A stretch of DNA of 14,495 nucleotides from CAYJDG01 sp964368875 (lineage in GTDB: Bacteria > Pseudomonadota > Alphaproteobacteria > Micavibrionales > Micavibrionaceae). The position numbers and the translations under genes were made by a program. The notes below the pieces were generated by a model, which was not told where the DNA came from, made no database searches, and saw only the letters and a program-made list of their open reading frames with translations. Every line of letters starts with the position of its first letter. Within the stretch, counting starts at the first letter, position 1. Positions 1 to 7,050 of this stretch are shown in pieces. Location of the stretch: the NCBI GenBank assembly GCA_964368875.1, contig CAYJDG010000055.1, forward strand, positions 1 through 14,495, given 5' to 3'.

Positions 1-29
1 ATTAACATAATACATGCATGCTCATCCTA

Positions 30-35
30 TATAAT
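30..35 (+). promoter_or_regulatory. Possible -10 element upstream of the first small gene
   Basis: An exact TATAAT lies at 30-35. The best -35-like hexamer, TTAACA at 2-7, is 22 bases away, which is too long for a normal sigma-70 spacer. If the -10 is used, transcription would begin near position 42, only a few bases before the GTG start of the next gene, giving an almost leaderless message. This is a sequence-match inference only. Confidence 0.3.
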
Positions 36-46
36 GAATAGGGTGT

Positions 47-340
47 GTGGTGTTTTATAAATGCGATTTCATATTAGGCGATAATAACTCGATTGTAATT
101 GCGCTACCTGATCATATTCCAAAGGGTGTGCCCATTACGCTAGAAGTGCATCGCAATACGATTGTATTCATGGCCGGAGAAGAAAAAGTTGGTGATATTC
201 CATGTGGTCGCCGTGACATCTTGCAGCGTATCGTCAGTAAAGCGAAAATAGGGCTGATTGAATTTCTCAACGATGCACAGCGCTTTCCTGTCTACATCAG
301 TGCTGTCGCAACCGTTGAAGTCGCGCTGGAGGCTGCATAA
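47..340 (+). CDS. Hypothetical protein, 97 aa
   Basis: I do not recognise this protein. It begins with tandem GTG codons at 47 and 50. AGGG at 40-43 sits 3 bases before the first and 6 before the second, so GTG at 50 is equally possible and would shorten the protein by one residue. There is no signal peptide or membrane segment. The sequence alternates short hydrophobic beta-like stretches (IVIALPDHIPKG, PVYISAVATVEVAL) with one charged helical segment near residues 54-70, which suggests a small soluble alpha/beta fold. Its stop codon overlaps the start of the next gene in TAATG, so the two are probably translated together and may form a complex. The pair precedes gmd by about 70 bases on the same strand, but nothing in the sequence ties it to sugar metabolism. 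Confidence 0.7.
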   Translation: MVFYKCDFILGDNNSIVIALPDHIPKGVPITLEVHRNTIVFMAGEEKVGDIPCGRRDILQRIVSKAKIGLIEFLNDAQRFPVYISAVATVEVALEAA

Positions 341-603
341 TGGAGCCAGATCCAGTGATCGGTATGAAAATCGACGAGTGTCTTGAAGGTAATGCCTATA
401 CGGTTGTTACGGATTCAGGATTGCGCGCTATCCAAATGCAAAATGCTCTTCGCAATCAAGGCCTCACAGTTACAAGTGAGAACCAATTTTCTGGTCTGGC
501 AGCTAATTTCCATGCCTCCGGCGTGCCAGAGCAACTCGATCAAACTAGGCGCATTCCAGATATCCAGCCTGGCCTCAATCAGATTTTGGCACAAAATCGC
601 TGA
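340..603 (+). CDS. Hypothetical protein, 87 aa, coupled to the preceding gene
   Basis: This protein is not recognised. The ATG at 340 shares its A with the TAA stop of the upstream gene, a classic arrangement for translational coupling. The product is soluble and polar, with no signal peptide or transmembrane segment. The central part (about residues 25-60, DSGLRAIQMQNALRNQG and then an NQFSGLAANFHASG stretch) is predicted by eye to be helix followed by a strand or loop, and the last 20 residues are proline- and glutamine-containing and probably flexible. An alternative frame over the same bases gives a shorter, less convincing reading, so I prefer this one for its coupling to the upstream gene. 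Function unknown; the only clue is partnership with the 97-residue protein. Confidence 0.65.
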   Translation: MEPDPVIGMKIDECLEGNAYTVVTDSGLRAIQMQNALRNQGLTVTSENQFSGLAANFHASGVPEQLDQTRRIPDIQPGLNQILAQNR

Positions 604-674
604 TTTATAGTGATATTTCCCCTACCACTTACTGTGATGCTGTCCTAAGATAAATTCATAAGGGAGAGTGGGCT

Positions 675-1739
675 GTGGGGAAAACAGCACTAATTACAGG
701 CATTACCGGACAAGATGGTGCTTATCTGGCCGAGGTGCTTCTAGAAAAGGGATATGTGGTTCACGGCTTGCGTCAGCCCGTCGCCGTCCCTGATATGGGT
801 AGGCTCGAAAGCCTTCTTGGTCCTACCCTGGGTGGCCTCCATCTTCACTATAGTGATCTTCTCGACACTGGCTCACTGAACTCTCTGATCGCGCGTATCA
901 TGCCAGATGAAATTTATAATCTCGCTGCACAGAGCCATGTGCATATCAGCTTCGCTGTGCCTGATTTGACGTTACAAGTGAACGCTGCGGGGACATTGAG
1001 ACTTCTAGATGCTCTGCATCTAAATGGACTTGCCGCCAAAACAAGATTTTTCCAAGCTTCCACCTCAGAATTATTTGGTGATGCGTCACCGCCTCAAATA
1101 GAAACCACACCTATGCAACCGCGCAGTCCATATGCGGCTGCCAAGTTGTATGCCTATCATATGGTCAAAATCTATCGCGAGGCCTATGGGATGCATGCAA
1201 GTAACGGGATCATGTTCAACCATGAAAGTCCTCTACGAGGTGGTGAATTTGTTACACGCAAGATTGCTGTGGCAGTCAGCGCAATCGTGAGTGGGAAAAA
1301 AGACTTTTTACTGCTGGGAAATCTCGATGCCCGCCGTGACTGGAGCCATGCGCGTGATATTATGCAGGCAGTCTGGCTAATGCTGCAGCAAAATGAACCA
1401 GATGATTATGTTCTTTCAAGCGGTCAGTCTTTCACAGTGCGTGAATTCGCTACGGAGGCCTTCGCGATGGCCGGGATTATTCTTACATGGCAAGGTGAAG
1501 GCTTGCAGGAAGAAGGTATAGATGTCGCGAATGGTAAAGTAGTAGTCAAGATAGATCCTGATTTGTTTCGCCCATTAGAGGTTGAAAATCTGCTCGGCAA
1601 TCCTGCCAAAGCCTTTAATCGACTTGGTTGGAAAGCGACCACACCATTTCCAGCTATTGTGCGAGAGTTGGTAGAAGCCGAACTTAGTGCAGTCCTTCCT
1701 ACCCAAACATCCTCTCAGGATAAAAAATTCTATGCCTGA
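675..1739 (+). CDS. gmd: GDP-mannose 4,6-dehydratase
   Basis: This enzyme removes water from GDP-D-mannose to give GDP-4-dehydro-6-deoxy-D-mannose, the first step to GDP-L-fucose and GDP-D-rhamnose, in the cytoplasm. It is an extended short-chain dehydrogenase of 354 residues, normal for the family. The Rossmann glycine motif GITGQDG is at residues 9-15. The catalytic set is visible as T120 and E122 in STSELFG, then Y143 and K147 in SPYAAAKLYAY. The family signatures NGIMFNHESP (about 167-176), GNLDARRDW and DDYVLSSGQSFTVREF are present. The start is GTG with AGGGAG about 8 bases upstream. After VHG the usual RRSS-type cofactor/tetramer loop reads LRQPV, which is unusual. It is followed by and overlaps fcl, so the two are cotranscribed. 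Confidence 0.95.
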   Translation: MGKTALITGITGQDGAYLAEVLLEKGYVVHGLRQPVAVPDMGRLESLLGPTLGGLHLHYSDLLDTGSLNSLIARIMPDEIYNLAAQSHVHISFAVPDLTLQVNAAGTLRLLDALHLNGLAAKTRFFQASTSELFGDASPPQIETTPMQPRSPYAAAKLYAYHMVKIYREAYGMHASNGIMFNHESPLRGGEFVTRKIAVAVSAIVSGKKDFLLLGNLDARRDWSHARDIMQAVWLMLQQNEPDDYVLSSGQSFTVREFATEAFAMAGIILTWQGEGLQEEGIDVANGKVVVKIDPDLFRPLEVENLLGNPAKAFNRLGWKATTPFPAIVRELVEAELSAVLPTQTSSQDKKFYA

Positions 1740-2691
1740 TCTTTTTGACCTCTCTGGCAAAAAAGTATGGGTTGCCGGTCATACAGGTCTGGTGGGATCA
1801 GCTTTGGTCCGAGCGTTACGCCATGAACCGATACAACTTCAGACAGTTTCTCATGCGGAGCTTGATCTGCGTCGGCAGCAGCCAGTTGAGGACTGGATGC
1901 TGCTTAACCAACCTGATGTGATTATTATTGCTGCCGCAAGGGTTGGTGGAATTGCAGCTAACGCCGAATATCCGGCAGATTTTATGTTCGACAATCTTGC
2001 GATTGCACAAAACATTATTCGGCAGGCCGCTGTTCAGAATGTATCCAAATTGGTATTTCTAGGATCGAGCTGTATCTATCCCCGTGACGCAGAGCAGCCA
2101 GTCGTCGAAAGTGCGCTATTAAGTGGGCCGCTAGAAAAAACAAATGAGGCATATGCGCTGGCCAAGATAGCAGGGCTGAAGCTCTGTCAGTATTATCGCC
2201 GTCAATATGGTCATGATTTCATTTCACTCATGCCATGCAATCTCTATGGTCCCGGAGATCGCTGGGATGATCCGCAAGCACATGTCATTCCAGGGCTGAT
2301 ACAGCGCTTTCATCTCGCCAAAATAGACCATCAGCCGAGTGTCACGGTATGGGGCAGTGGTACGCCGTTGCGTGAATTTCTTTATAGCGACGATCTTGCA
2401 CAGGGTATCTTGGCGGCCATAAAATCCTATAGCGGTGAATTGCCTCTAAATATCGGCTCAAGTGAAGAAATATCAATCGCCTCATTAGCCCGTAAGGTTG
2501 CAGATGCTGTAGGTTATACAGGCCTGCTGGTTTTCGATCCTGAAAAACCTGATGGCACGCCGCGCAAGGTCATGGACAGCACGCATATACGCTCAATAGG
2601 ATGGGCGCCGCAGACATCTCTCGACGAGGGCTTACAAAGGGCTTATGCCGACTTTAACAGTTCACGCAAAATGTTCGTGAGCAAGGCGTAA
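1732..2691 (+). CDS. fcl: GDP-L-fucose synthase (3,5-epimerase/4-reductase)
   Basis: Converts the gmd product GDP-4-dehydro-6-deoxy-D-mannose to GDP-L-fucose by epimerisation at C3 and C5 and NADPH reduction at C4. I start it at ATG 1732 (319 aa) rather than at the in-frame GTG at 1687. The ATG has AGGA about 11 bases upstream, overlaps gmd by only 8 bases, and matches the usual family N-terminus. Visible residues are the Rossmann motif GHTGLVG (16-22), the GSSCIYP signature (111-117) with the catalytic Ser and Cys114, Y141 and K145 of YALAK, and H184 in AHVIPG, all at positions expected from the E. coli enzyme. WGSGTPLREFLYSDDLA is also diagnostic. The 3' end overlaps the convergent arginase-family gene by 49 bases. 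No fucosyltransferase is evident next to it. Confidence 0.95.
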   Translation: MPDLFDLSGKKVWVAGHTGLVGSALVRALRHEPIQLQTVSHAELDLRRQQPVEDWMLLNQPDVIIIAAARVGGIAANAEYPADFMFDNLAIAQNIIRQAAVQNVSKLVFLGSSCIYPRDAEQPVVESALLSGPLEKTNEAYALAKIAGLKLCQYYRRQYGHDFISLMPCNLYGPGDRWDDPQAHVIPGLIQRFHLAKIDHQPSVTVWGSGTPLREFLYSDDLAQGILAAIKSYSGELPLNIGSSEEISIASLARKVADAVGYTGLLVFDPEKPDGTPRKVMDSTHIRSIGWAPQTSLDEGLQRAYADFNSSRKMFVSKA

Positions 2692-3560
2692 GTAGGTTCA
2701 GCGCCGGGCAAGGTTGGGTTAAACTCGACCACTTCAATCAGCGGGACGGAATGAGTTTCTACTAGGTTTCTTAAAATCGGAATGATTTCATCATAGGCAA
2801 ACCCGCCGGGTACGAGTGTGCCGACCGCTGGGGCGAGCGTTTCAGCAAAAGCATCAAGATCAATCGAAAGCAGGATGTGGTCGCAGCGTTGCTTCAGCGC
2901 GTCTATCTTCGTCTGGACGCTCGCTGCAAGGCCTGCTGCTCTTAAGTCTTCAATAGATGGGATCGGCAAGCCGATCTTTTCTGCATGCAATATCTCGCCG
3001 GGATCAACATCGCGCAGGCCCACATACACAACATTCTCAGGTGTAAAAACCGGATACTTGGCACCAGGTATCGCCAGTGTATCATCAAGGCCAAGAAGCG
3101 ACCCCACAGGCATACCATGCAGCGCTTTGCTGGTTGAGCTGGCAAAAGTATGAAGGTCGGTATGCGCATCGACCCAGACCAGCCCAAGCACGGCCTCAGG
3201 TCCTAGTGCCATTTGCGCTCCAGCCATCGAACCGGCAGCCATGCTGTGATCTCCGCCTATTGTCACGGCCCTATGATTATTGCGAATTACTGCAGCAACA
3301 TGATGAGCGAGATGCTGATTATGCCATTGCACAGTCTCGCGACGGCGCGGATCACCGCGAACAGGCAAGGGCGTATGTGCCTGCGCTCCATATGGTGCAG
3401 CCCAGTGCGTATGAGGATCAAAATGCCAAGCGGCAGAAATACCTTTCGCAAGAAGTGCGGCTGGCAAATCATGTTCGAAGCAGTAAAGAGAACCATGTTC
3501 AGCGCCAGGAGTAGATCCTCCGGCACCACAGACAAAAGGAATCAGGGAGATATCGCGCAT
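2643..3560 (-). CDS. Arginase-family ureohydrolase
   Basis: A 305-residue binuclear-manganese hydrolase of the arginase/agmatinase/formiminoglutamase superfamily. The six metal ligands of arginase can be assigned: H105 in GGDHS; D131, H133 and D135 in DAHTD; D234 and D236 in SIDLD. The LHGMPV stretch (H148) matches the arginase catalytic His loop, and E279 in EFNP matches the guanidinium-binding Glu, so L-arginine to L-ornithine plus urea is the likeliest reaction. Some substrate-contact positions differ from rat arginase: the Asn after DAHTD is His137, the Asn before the catalytic Leu-His is Ala146, and the DGLDP motif reads DAFAE. A related guanidino substrate is therefore possible. It is the last gene of a five-gene minus-strand run, 9 bases after the GT4 gene, and its end overlaps fcl. 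Confidence 0.88.
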   Translation of the reverse strand: MRDISLIPFVCGAGGSTPGAEHGSLYCFEHDLPAALLAKGISAAWHFDPHTHWAAPYGAQAHTPLPVRGDPRRRETVQWHNQHLAHHVAAVIRNNHRAVTIGGDHSMAAGSMAGAQMALGPEAVLGLVWVDAHTDLHTFASSTSKALHGMPVGSLLGLDDTLAIPGAKYPVFTPENVVYVGLRDVDPGEILHAEKIGLPIPSIEDLRAAGLAASVQTKIDALKQRCDHILLSIDLDAFAETLAPAVGTLVPGGFAYDEIIPILRNLVETHSVPLIEVVEFNPTLPGAEPTYALLTNILRELLKSA

Positions 3561-3569
3561 GAGAAAACT

Positions 3570-4706
3570 TTAAGTCACCGTGCGGCGCACATGCAATGCT
3601 TGTTTTTGCCCTGGGCGGGCGGCTTCGCTTAAAAGAAGCGAGAATCTCTCCAGCACGGCACTCAGCGTAAAAGTCGGGGGTAACAGTGAGGGGCGGGGAA
3701 GAGGGCGCGTACGGGGTTCAATTTTGGCCATCGCACGGACAAAATCCTCGATGGATTTTGTAACGGTAACGTTTCCAGGAGCTGCGAGGCGAGAAATTTC
3801 ATCAATTCCGCCCGCTTCATACATGGCGATGACAGGTGTTCCGGCGGCTAATGACTCAAGGGCGACATTCGGCAAACCTTCCCAGCGCGAGGGTAATAGA
3901 AAAGCGTCGGCTGCCGCCATCAGAGGCCATGGTTCGGCACTCAATCCTGCTAGCGTAACCCTGTCTTGCAAGCCTTGATTAATGATTTGCTGTTGCAAGG
4001 CATTAAGTTCGGGGCCCTGTCCCAGAATAGTAAGGGACCAGTTCATTGACTCTGGTAACTGAGGCAATGCCGCAATCAGGCGGTCGAAGCCTTTCTGCGG
4101 GTGCAGGCGTCCGGCGCAGATGAAATGTACTTTATTTGTAGATAATTCGGTGATGGGAAAGCCCCTAATCTTATCAACATCGACTGGATTGGGCAGCAGG
4201 ATATGGTGGTCTGTGTTCATACCAACAACAGTGCGAAACTCATCAATAATTTTCTGTGCAGGACTGATGACTAAGTCGGCAAAAGGATAAATAATCTTAT
4301 AAATCATTTTTAGCGGCCAGCTAAAGCGCTTGAGCGCAAAAAAATATGAGGGCACCACTGCCTCACGGATGATGAAGGTTGTACGCGGTAGAAAAGGTTT
4401 AGCCAGCATGGTTGCGACATTCATATGAAACATCGTCGAGATAACTATCTGAGGTTTCAATACGCGCAGTTTTTTGATCAGGGGAATAATGCTGCGTGAA
4501 ATACGAATTGTATTCAGATCATGGACGGGAATATCTGGGGCTATTAAGGTACGAAGTTCTCCTTCAGGATTAGCAACGATCAGTTGCGGCGCAAAGAATG
4601 CGCGGTCAAGCCCGTTCATAAGCGTTATGAGAACCCGCTCCGCTCCACCAGAACACAAGGCGGGCAGAACGAATATTATATTGATAGGGGATGGGGGTGA
4701 CTCCAT
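3570..4706 (-). CDS. GT4-family glycosyltransferase
   Basis: A 378-residue retaining GT-B glycosyltransferase. The N-terminal acceptor domain opens with a hydrophobic strand and SGGAER (19-24), typical of this family. The C-terminal nucleotide-sugar domain has CAGRLHPQKGFD (about 198-208) with the conserved Arg and Lys, and the EX7E motif in WEGLPNVALES (E276 and E284). There is no signal peptide; such enzymes act on the cytoplasmic face of the membrane, building a lipid-linked glycan. Donor and acceptor cannot be read from sequence. The last 45 residues are rich in Arg, Pro and Ser and look poorly conserved. It lies 8 bases after the 123-residue hypothetical gene and 9 before the arginase-family gene, so it is probably translated from the same message, although its own ribosome-binding site is weak. 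Confidence 0.9.
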   Translation of the reverse strand: MESPPSPINIIFVLPALCSGGAERVLITLMNGLDRAFFAPQLIVANPEGELRTLIAPDIPVHDLNTIRISRSIIPLIKKLRVLKPQIVISTMFHMNVATMLAKPFLPRTTFIIREAVVPSYFFALKRFSWPLKMIYKIIYPFADLVISPAQKIIDEFRTVVGMNTDHHILLPNPVDVDKIRGFPITELSTNKVHFICAGRLHPQKGFDRLIAALPQLPESMNWSLTILGQGPELNALQQQIINQGLQDRVTLAGLSAEPWPLMAAADAFLLPSRWEGLPNVALESLAAGTPVIAMYEAGGIDEISRLAAPGNVTVTKSIEDFVRAMAKIEPRTRPLPRPSLLPPTFTLSAVLERFSLLLSEAARPGQKQALHVRRTVT

Positions 4707-4714
4707 CAGCGAAT

Positions 4715-5086
4715 TTAAGCGCTGATCCGGCGCATTGTCAAAAAAACCAGCTCGTTTCCATACTGAATAGTGCCGGATAACTGCACGCGGTCACCGATAC
4801 GGGCATATTTCAACATGGTTCTATATTCGACCGGATCGCGCGTTGGGCTGCCATCGGTACGCGTTAGTGCGAAATTAGGTTTGGCATTACGAGGATCAGC
4901 AACAGAAACCATTTCAACTTCAGTTTCGTTGATAACTTTGAAGGTGCTGGTCCAGAGGCAATCAGCCGCATCCTTACGGCGAGTTTCACCGTTGGTGATC
5001 TGTGTCTGCCCATCGCTCTGCTTTTCGAGAGGCCCCTGATAATTCGTGGTGGTAGTGACCTGATAGAGGCCGTCGAGTTCAGACAT
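4715..5086 (-). CDS. Hypothetical protein, 123 aa
   Basis: I do not recognise this family with confidence. The reading frame is open further upstream, but the chosen ATG at 5086 (MSELDGLYQV) follows AGGA by 11 bases and avoids running into the acetyltransferase gene, whose stop lies 13 bases before it. The product has no signal peptide or membrane segment. It is rich in Thr, Val and polar residues, with many short alternating strands (GLYQVTTTTN, TFKVINETEVEMVSV, RVQLSGTIQYG, ELVFLTMRR). By eye this suggests an all-beta barrel or lipocalin-like small-ligand fold with a single Cys-Leu-Trp element near the middle. It is the third gene of the five-gene run and overlaps nothing. A binding or chaperone role beside the acetyltransferase is only a guess. 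Confidence 0.75.
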   Translation of the reverse strand: MSELDGLYQVTTTTNYQGPLEKQSDGQTQITNGETRRKDAADCLWTSTFKVINETEVEMVSVADPRNAKPNFALTRTDGSPTRDPVEYRTMLKYARIGDRVQLSGTIQYGNELVFLTMRRISA

Positions 5087-5099
5087 AGTGCAGAAATTC

Positions 5100-6278
5100 C
5101 TAGAGTCTTTTTGGGGCAGGCTCGTCAGTTGGTAGATAAGCTGTGTGCCCGCCATTGGCGCCGCTGCCTCCGATTGGTGAGGCCGTGCTAATATGTAACA
5201 CATGATCAGGGACTTCTGTAGCTAGTTTTCTGAGCGCACCATTAGTCAGATTATAAACAATCAGCTCTGACTCAGGGTTTCCCAGCATGCTATCGATAGG
5301 TAATTGTAGTTGATCATGAAGGATAGCGCGCATCGGTCCCTCGCTTTCCTTAATATGCCATCTGAAATAATCCAGCCTGTTTCTCTGCACATGCTGTCTG
5401 GCAGCCTGGGCAACTGATGCGACAATTTTGGACGTTGGGTGACCATTTGCAAAAACCGGCTGTTCAAGGTGAATGCCCTCTTTCAACCGGAAGGTCGATA
5501 GGTGGGTCCAACCTGGAGTAATCGCAACTGGATCAGGTTTATTTCTCAATGTGGTTACAAAACCACGGAAAGAAAGATCGCCAGTCAATCGAATAATATT
5601 AGGGCTAATACCAAGCTCTCTGACCAGATTAGAATCCTCAGGGGTCAGCAAGCGGGTTTTATATTCCTTGCCATTCCATGCCTCCGTGAGACGAAGGCTC
5701 GCGGGCTTCGTTTCATCCAAAAGTTCGTTGGCTGCAATCGTAATGATGTCAGGGTGGGTCGCTCCCAGTTTACCTTGAACAAAAGTATGAACTGGTCCGT
5801 TACGCTTATCAGTCGCCCACTGTAGTTTTTCTGCGCCTTCATCCATGACTTTTTTGGCAAGCTGATGAAAGAGGATATTCGCGACGCCATGTCCACGAAA
5901 CGCTTCATTAATGAAAAAGTCTTCGCAATATGCGACGCGCTCTCCTTGGCCATCAATCATCGGAAAGTAAACGGCATAAGCGACGGGGCCCACACCTGCT
6001 GCATGCAGAACAAATCCACGAAGAGTGCTGCCGCGACTTTTGAGCATGGATTTAAGGCCATCGAGATCTTCATCGGCGTGCGCGCGGTGCAAAGCGGCTT
6101 GTGCATGAATCAGCCGCTGCAGGCCAACCAGAGTAACCGGACATCCTGCTACGCCACGTAAAATATCGTTGATTTCGTGAGTCGTGATTTGAATGTCACG
6201 CACAGTCGGCTGTGACACCCTCTGAAACGTGGTGCCTGTTTGAGGTAGAGCTGAAGTAGTGGCAGGTAGGTCAGTCAT
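5100..6278 (-). CDS. Two-repeat GNAT acetyltransferase, diamine acetyltransferase-like
   Basis: A 392-residue cytoplasmic protein. The first half (about 40-180) is a GNAT domain: YCEDFFINEAFRGHGVA holds the acetyl-CoA pyrophosphate loop RGHGVA (128-133), and the pattern Glu-Asp-Phe-Phe before it, with a later Asn-Gly-Pro, resembles spermidine/spermine and diamine N-acetyltransferases. The second half appears to be a diverged copy: residues 271-315 align without gaps with 118-162 at an offset of 153, matching W307 to W154 and EGP 313-315 to NGP 160-162, but the acetyl-CoA loop is lost. A glycine-rich tail (about 368-377) follows. GAAGGG precedes the ATG by about 13 bases, and the regulator gene ends only 3 bases upstream, so the two are coexpressed. 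The substrate is not known; polyamines are an inference from resemblance. Confidence 0.82.
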   Translation of the reverse strand: MTDLPATTSALPQTGTTFQRVSQPTVRDIQITTHEINDILRGVAGCPVTLVGLQRLIHAQAALHRAHADEDLDGLKSMLKSRGSTLRGFVLHAAGVGPVAYAVYFPMIDGQGERVAYCEDFFINEAFRGHGVANILFHQLAKKVMDEGAEKLQWATDKRNGPVHTFVQGKLGATHPDIITIAANELLDETKPASLRLTEAWNGKEYKTRLLTPEDSNLVRELGISPNIIRLTGDLSFRGFVTTLRNKPDPVAITPGWTHLSTFRLKEGIHLEQPVFANGHPTSKIVASVAQAARQHVQRNRLDYFRWHIKESEGPMRAILHDQLQLPIDSMLGNPESELIVYNLTNGALRKLATEVPDHVLHISTASPIGGSGANGGHTAYLPTDEPAPKRL

Positions 6279-6281
6279 TTT

Positions 6282-6974
6282 TTACGCAGAACCCTTCAGA
6301 TTTTTCTTGGGCAGTTCAAATTGTTCGACCAATTTGGCAGGAGGCACAATCGCATGATCCCAAAGGGCAAGGAATTGCAGGCGATAAGCTTCTGCCACCA
6401 GAGGAAAATTATTGATGATAATGGTCGGCTCTGGCTCGAACAGAATCACGGCCAGATTTTCGCCATAAACTACAAAAGGAACAGCAAGGAACTGCTTGCT
6501 TGGGATCCAGCGGTATTCAGCATAATTTTTTGCAGGGAAATACGCATCATCTTCGCGCTGTAAAATCTTGAAGCGCTTTGTATCCATCTTTTCCATACGC
6601 TCGACATGAGGGTATGCCTCAGAGCCTAAGAGCTCTGCAAATTTCCGGTCGTCGACATAAGCTTGAAGAACTTCGCGATCGTCGTTTTGGACAGAGGTAT
6701 GGACACTGTAAGAAAATTTCTGGAAACCTTCAGCGCCGCGGAGAATGGTTATCTCAGCAGATTTTCTGCGTACGCCGTCATTGTTTGTAAATTCAATACC
6801 GGCTGCTTCAAACGCTTTCGTGATGGCAGCTATGCTGCTTTCACGAGGGATCGTTATTCCGTTCTCGATGCTGCCAAGCGAAGTCGTGGAAATGCCAGTA
6901 CGGTCTGAGAGATCATTCTGTCCCCAGTTGAGCAAACCGCGCGCTCCGCGCATCTGGGCGGTCGAGATAGGCAT
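6282..6974 (-). CDS. XRE-family transcriptional regulator with C-terminal domain
   Basis: A 230-residue regulator. Residues 6-62 form an XRE-type helix-turn-helix: QMRGARGLLNWGQNDLSDRTG, then the recognition-helix region STTSLGSIENG, ending in an AFEAAGIEFTNNDGVR stretch typical of alphaproteobacterial XRE proteins. Residues 70-230 are an unassigned domain; its end (IIINNFPLVAEAYRLQFLALWDHA) resembles C-terminal regions of some bacterial regulators that sense small molecules or end in a phospholipase-like fold. I chose ATG 6974, not the open extension to 7064, because it gives the normal start of the HTH and has AAAGG about 13 bases upstream, and because the extension would cover the promoter. 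It heads a five-gene run and probably controls that run, including itself. Confidence 0.88.
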   Translation of the reverse strand: MPISTAQMRGARGLLNWGQNDLSDRTGISTTSLGSIENGITIPRESSIAAITKAFEAAGIEFTNNDGVRRKSAEITILRGAEGFQKFSYSVHTSVQNDDREVLQAYVDDRKFAELLGSEAYPHVERMEKMDTKRFKILQREDDAYFPAKNYAEYRWIPSKQFLAVPFVVYGENLAVILFEPEPTIIINNFPLVAEAYRLQFLALWDHAIVPPAKLVEQFELPKKNLKGSA

Positions 6975-7021
6975 TCGCTTGTTAACCTTTAATGTGGCGT
7001 AACTTGTTTTTATATTAAGTG

Positions 7022-7050
7022 TGTATAGTAGTAAAAGGCTTTTCGGGCAA
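7022..7050 (-). promoter_or_regulatory. Predicted sigma-70 promoter of the five-gene minus-strand run
   Basis: Read on the minus strand, TTGCCC (7045-7050) and TATACA (7022-7027) are separated by exactly 17 bases, each matching four of six consensus positions. Transcription would begin near 7015, leaving a leader of about 40 bases before the regulator start at 6974. This is the only convincing promoter in front of the five closely packed genes. The leader contains GTTA/TAAC half-sites (about 6981 and 6999) that could be an operator, but they are too short to claim. Confidence 0.5.

Noticed and set aside
1687..1731. GTG start extending fcl by 15 residues into gmd
   Set aside because: The extension does not match family N-termini; the ATG at 1732 has a good AGGA site and a short overlap typical of coupled genes.
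3077..3632. Two overlapping plus-strand open frames of 139-145 codons opposite the arginase gene
   Set aside because: They lie antisense to a gene whose active-site motifs are all intact, have no ribosome-binding site or recognisable domain, and show the Arg/Ser/His-rich composition of a shadow frame.
5087..5203. Longer start for the 123-residue hypothetical protein
   Set aside because: It would overlap the acetyltransferase by about 100 bases, whereas ATG 5086 has a clear AGGA upstream.
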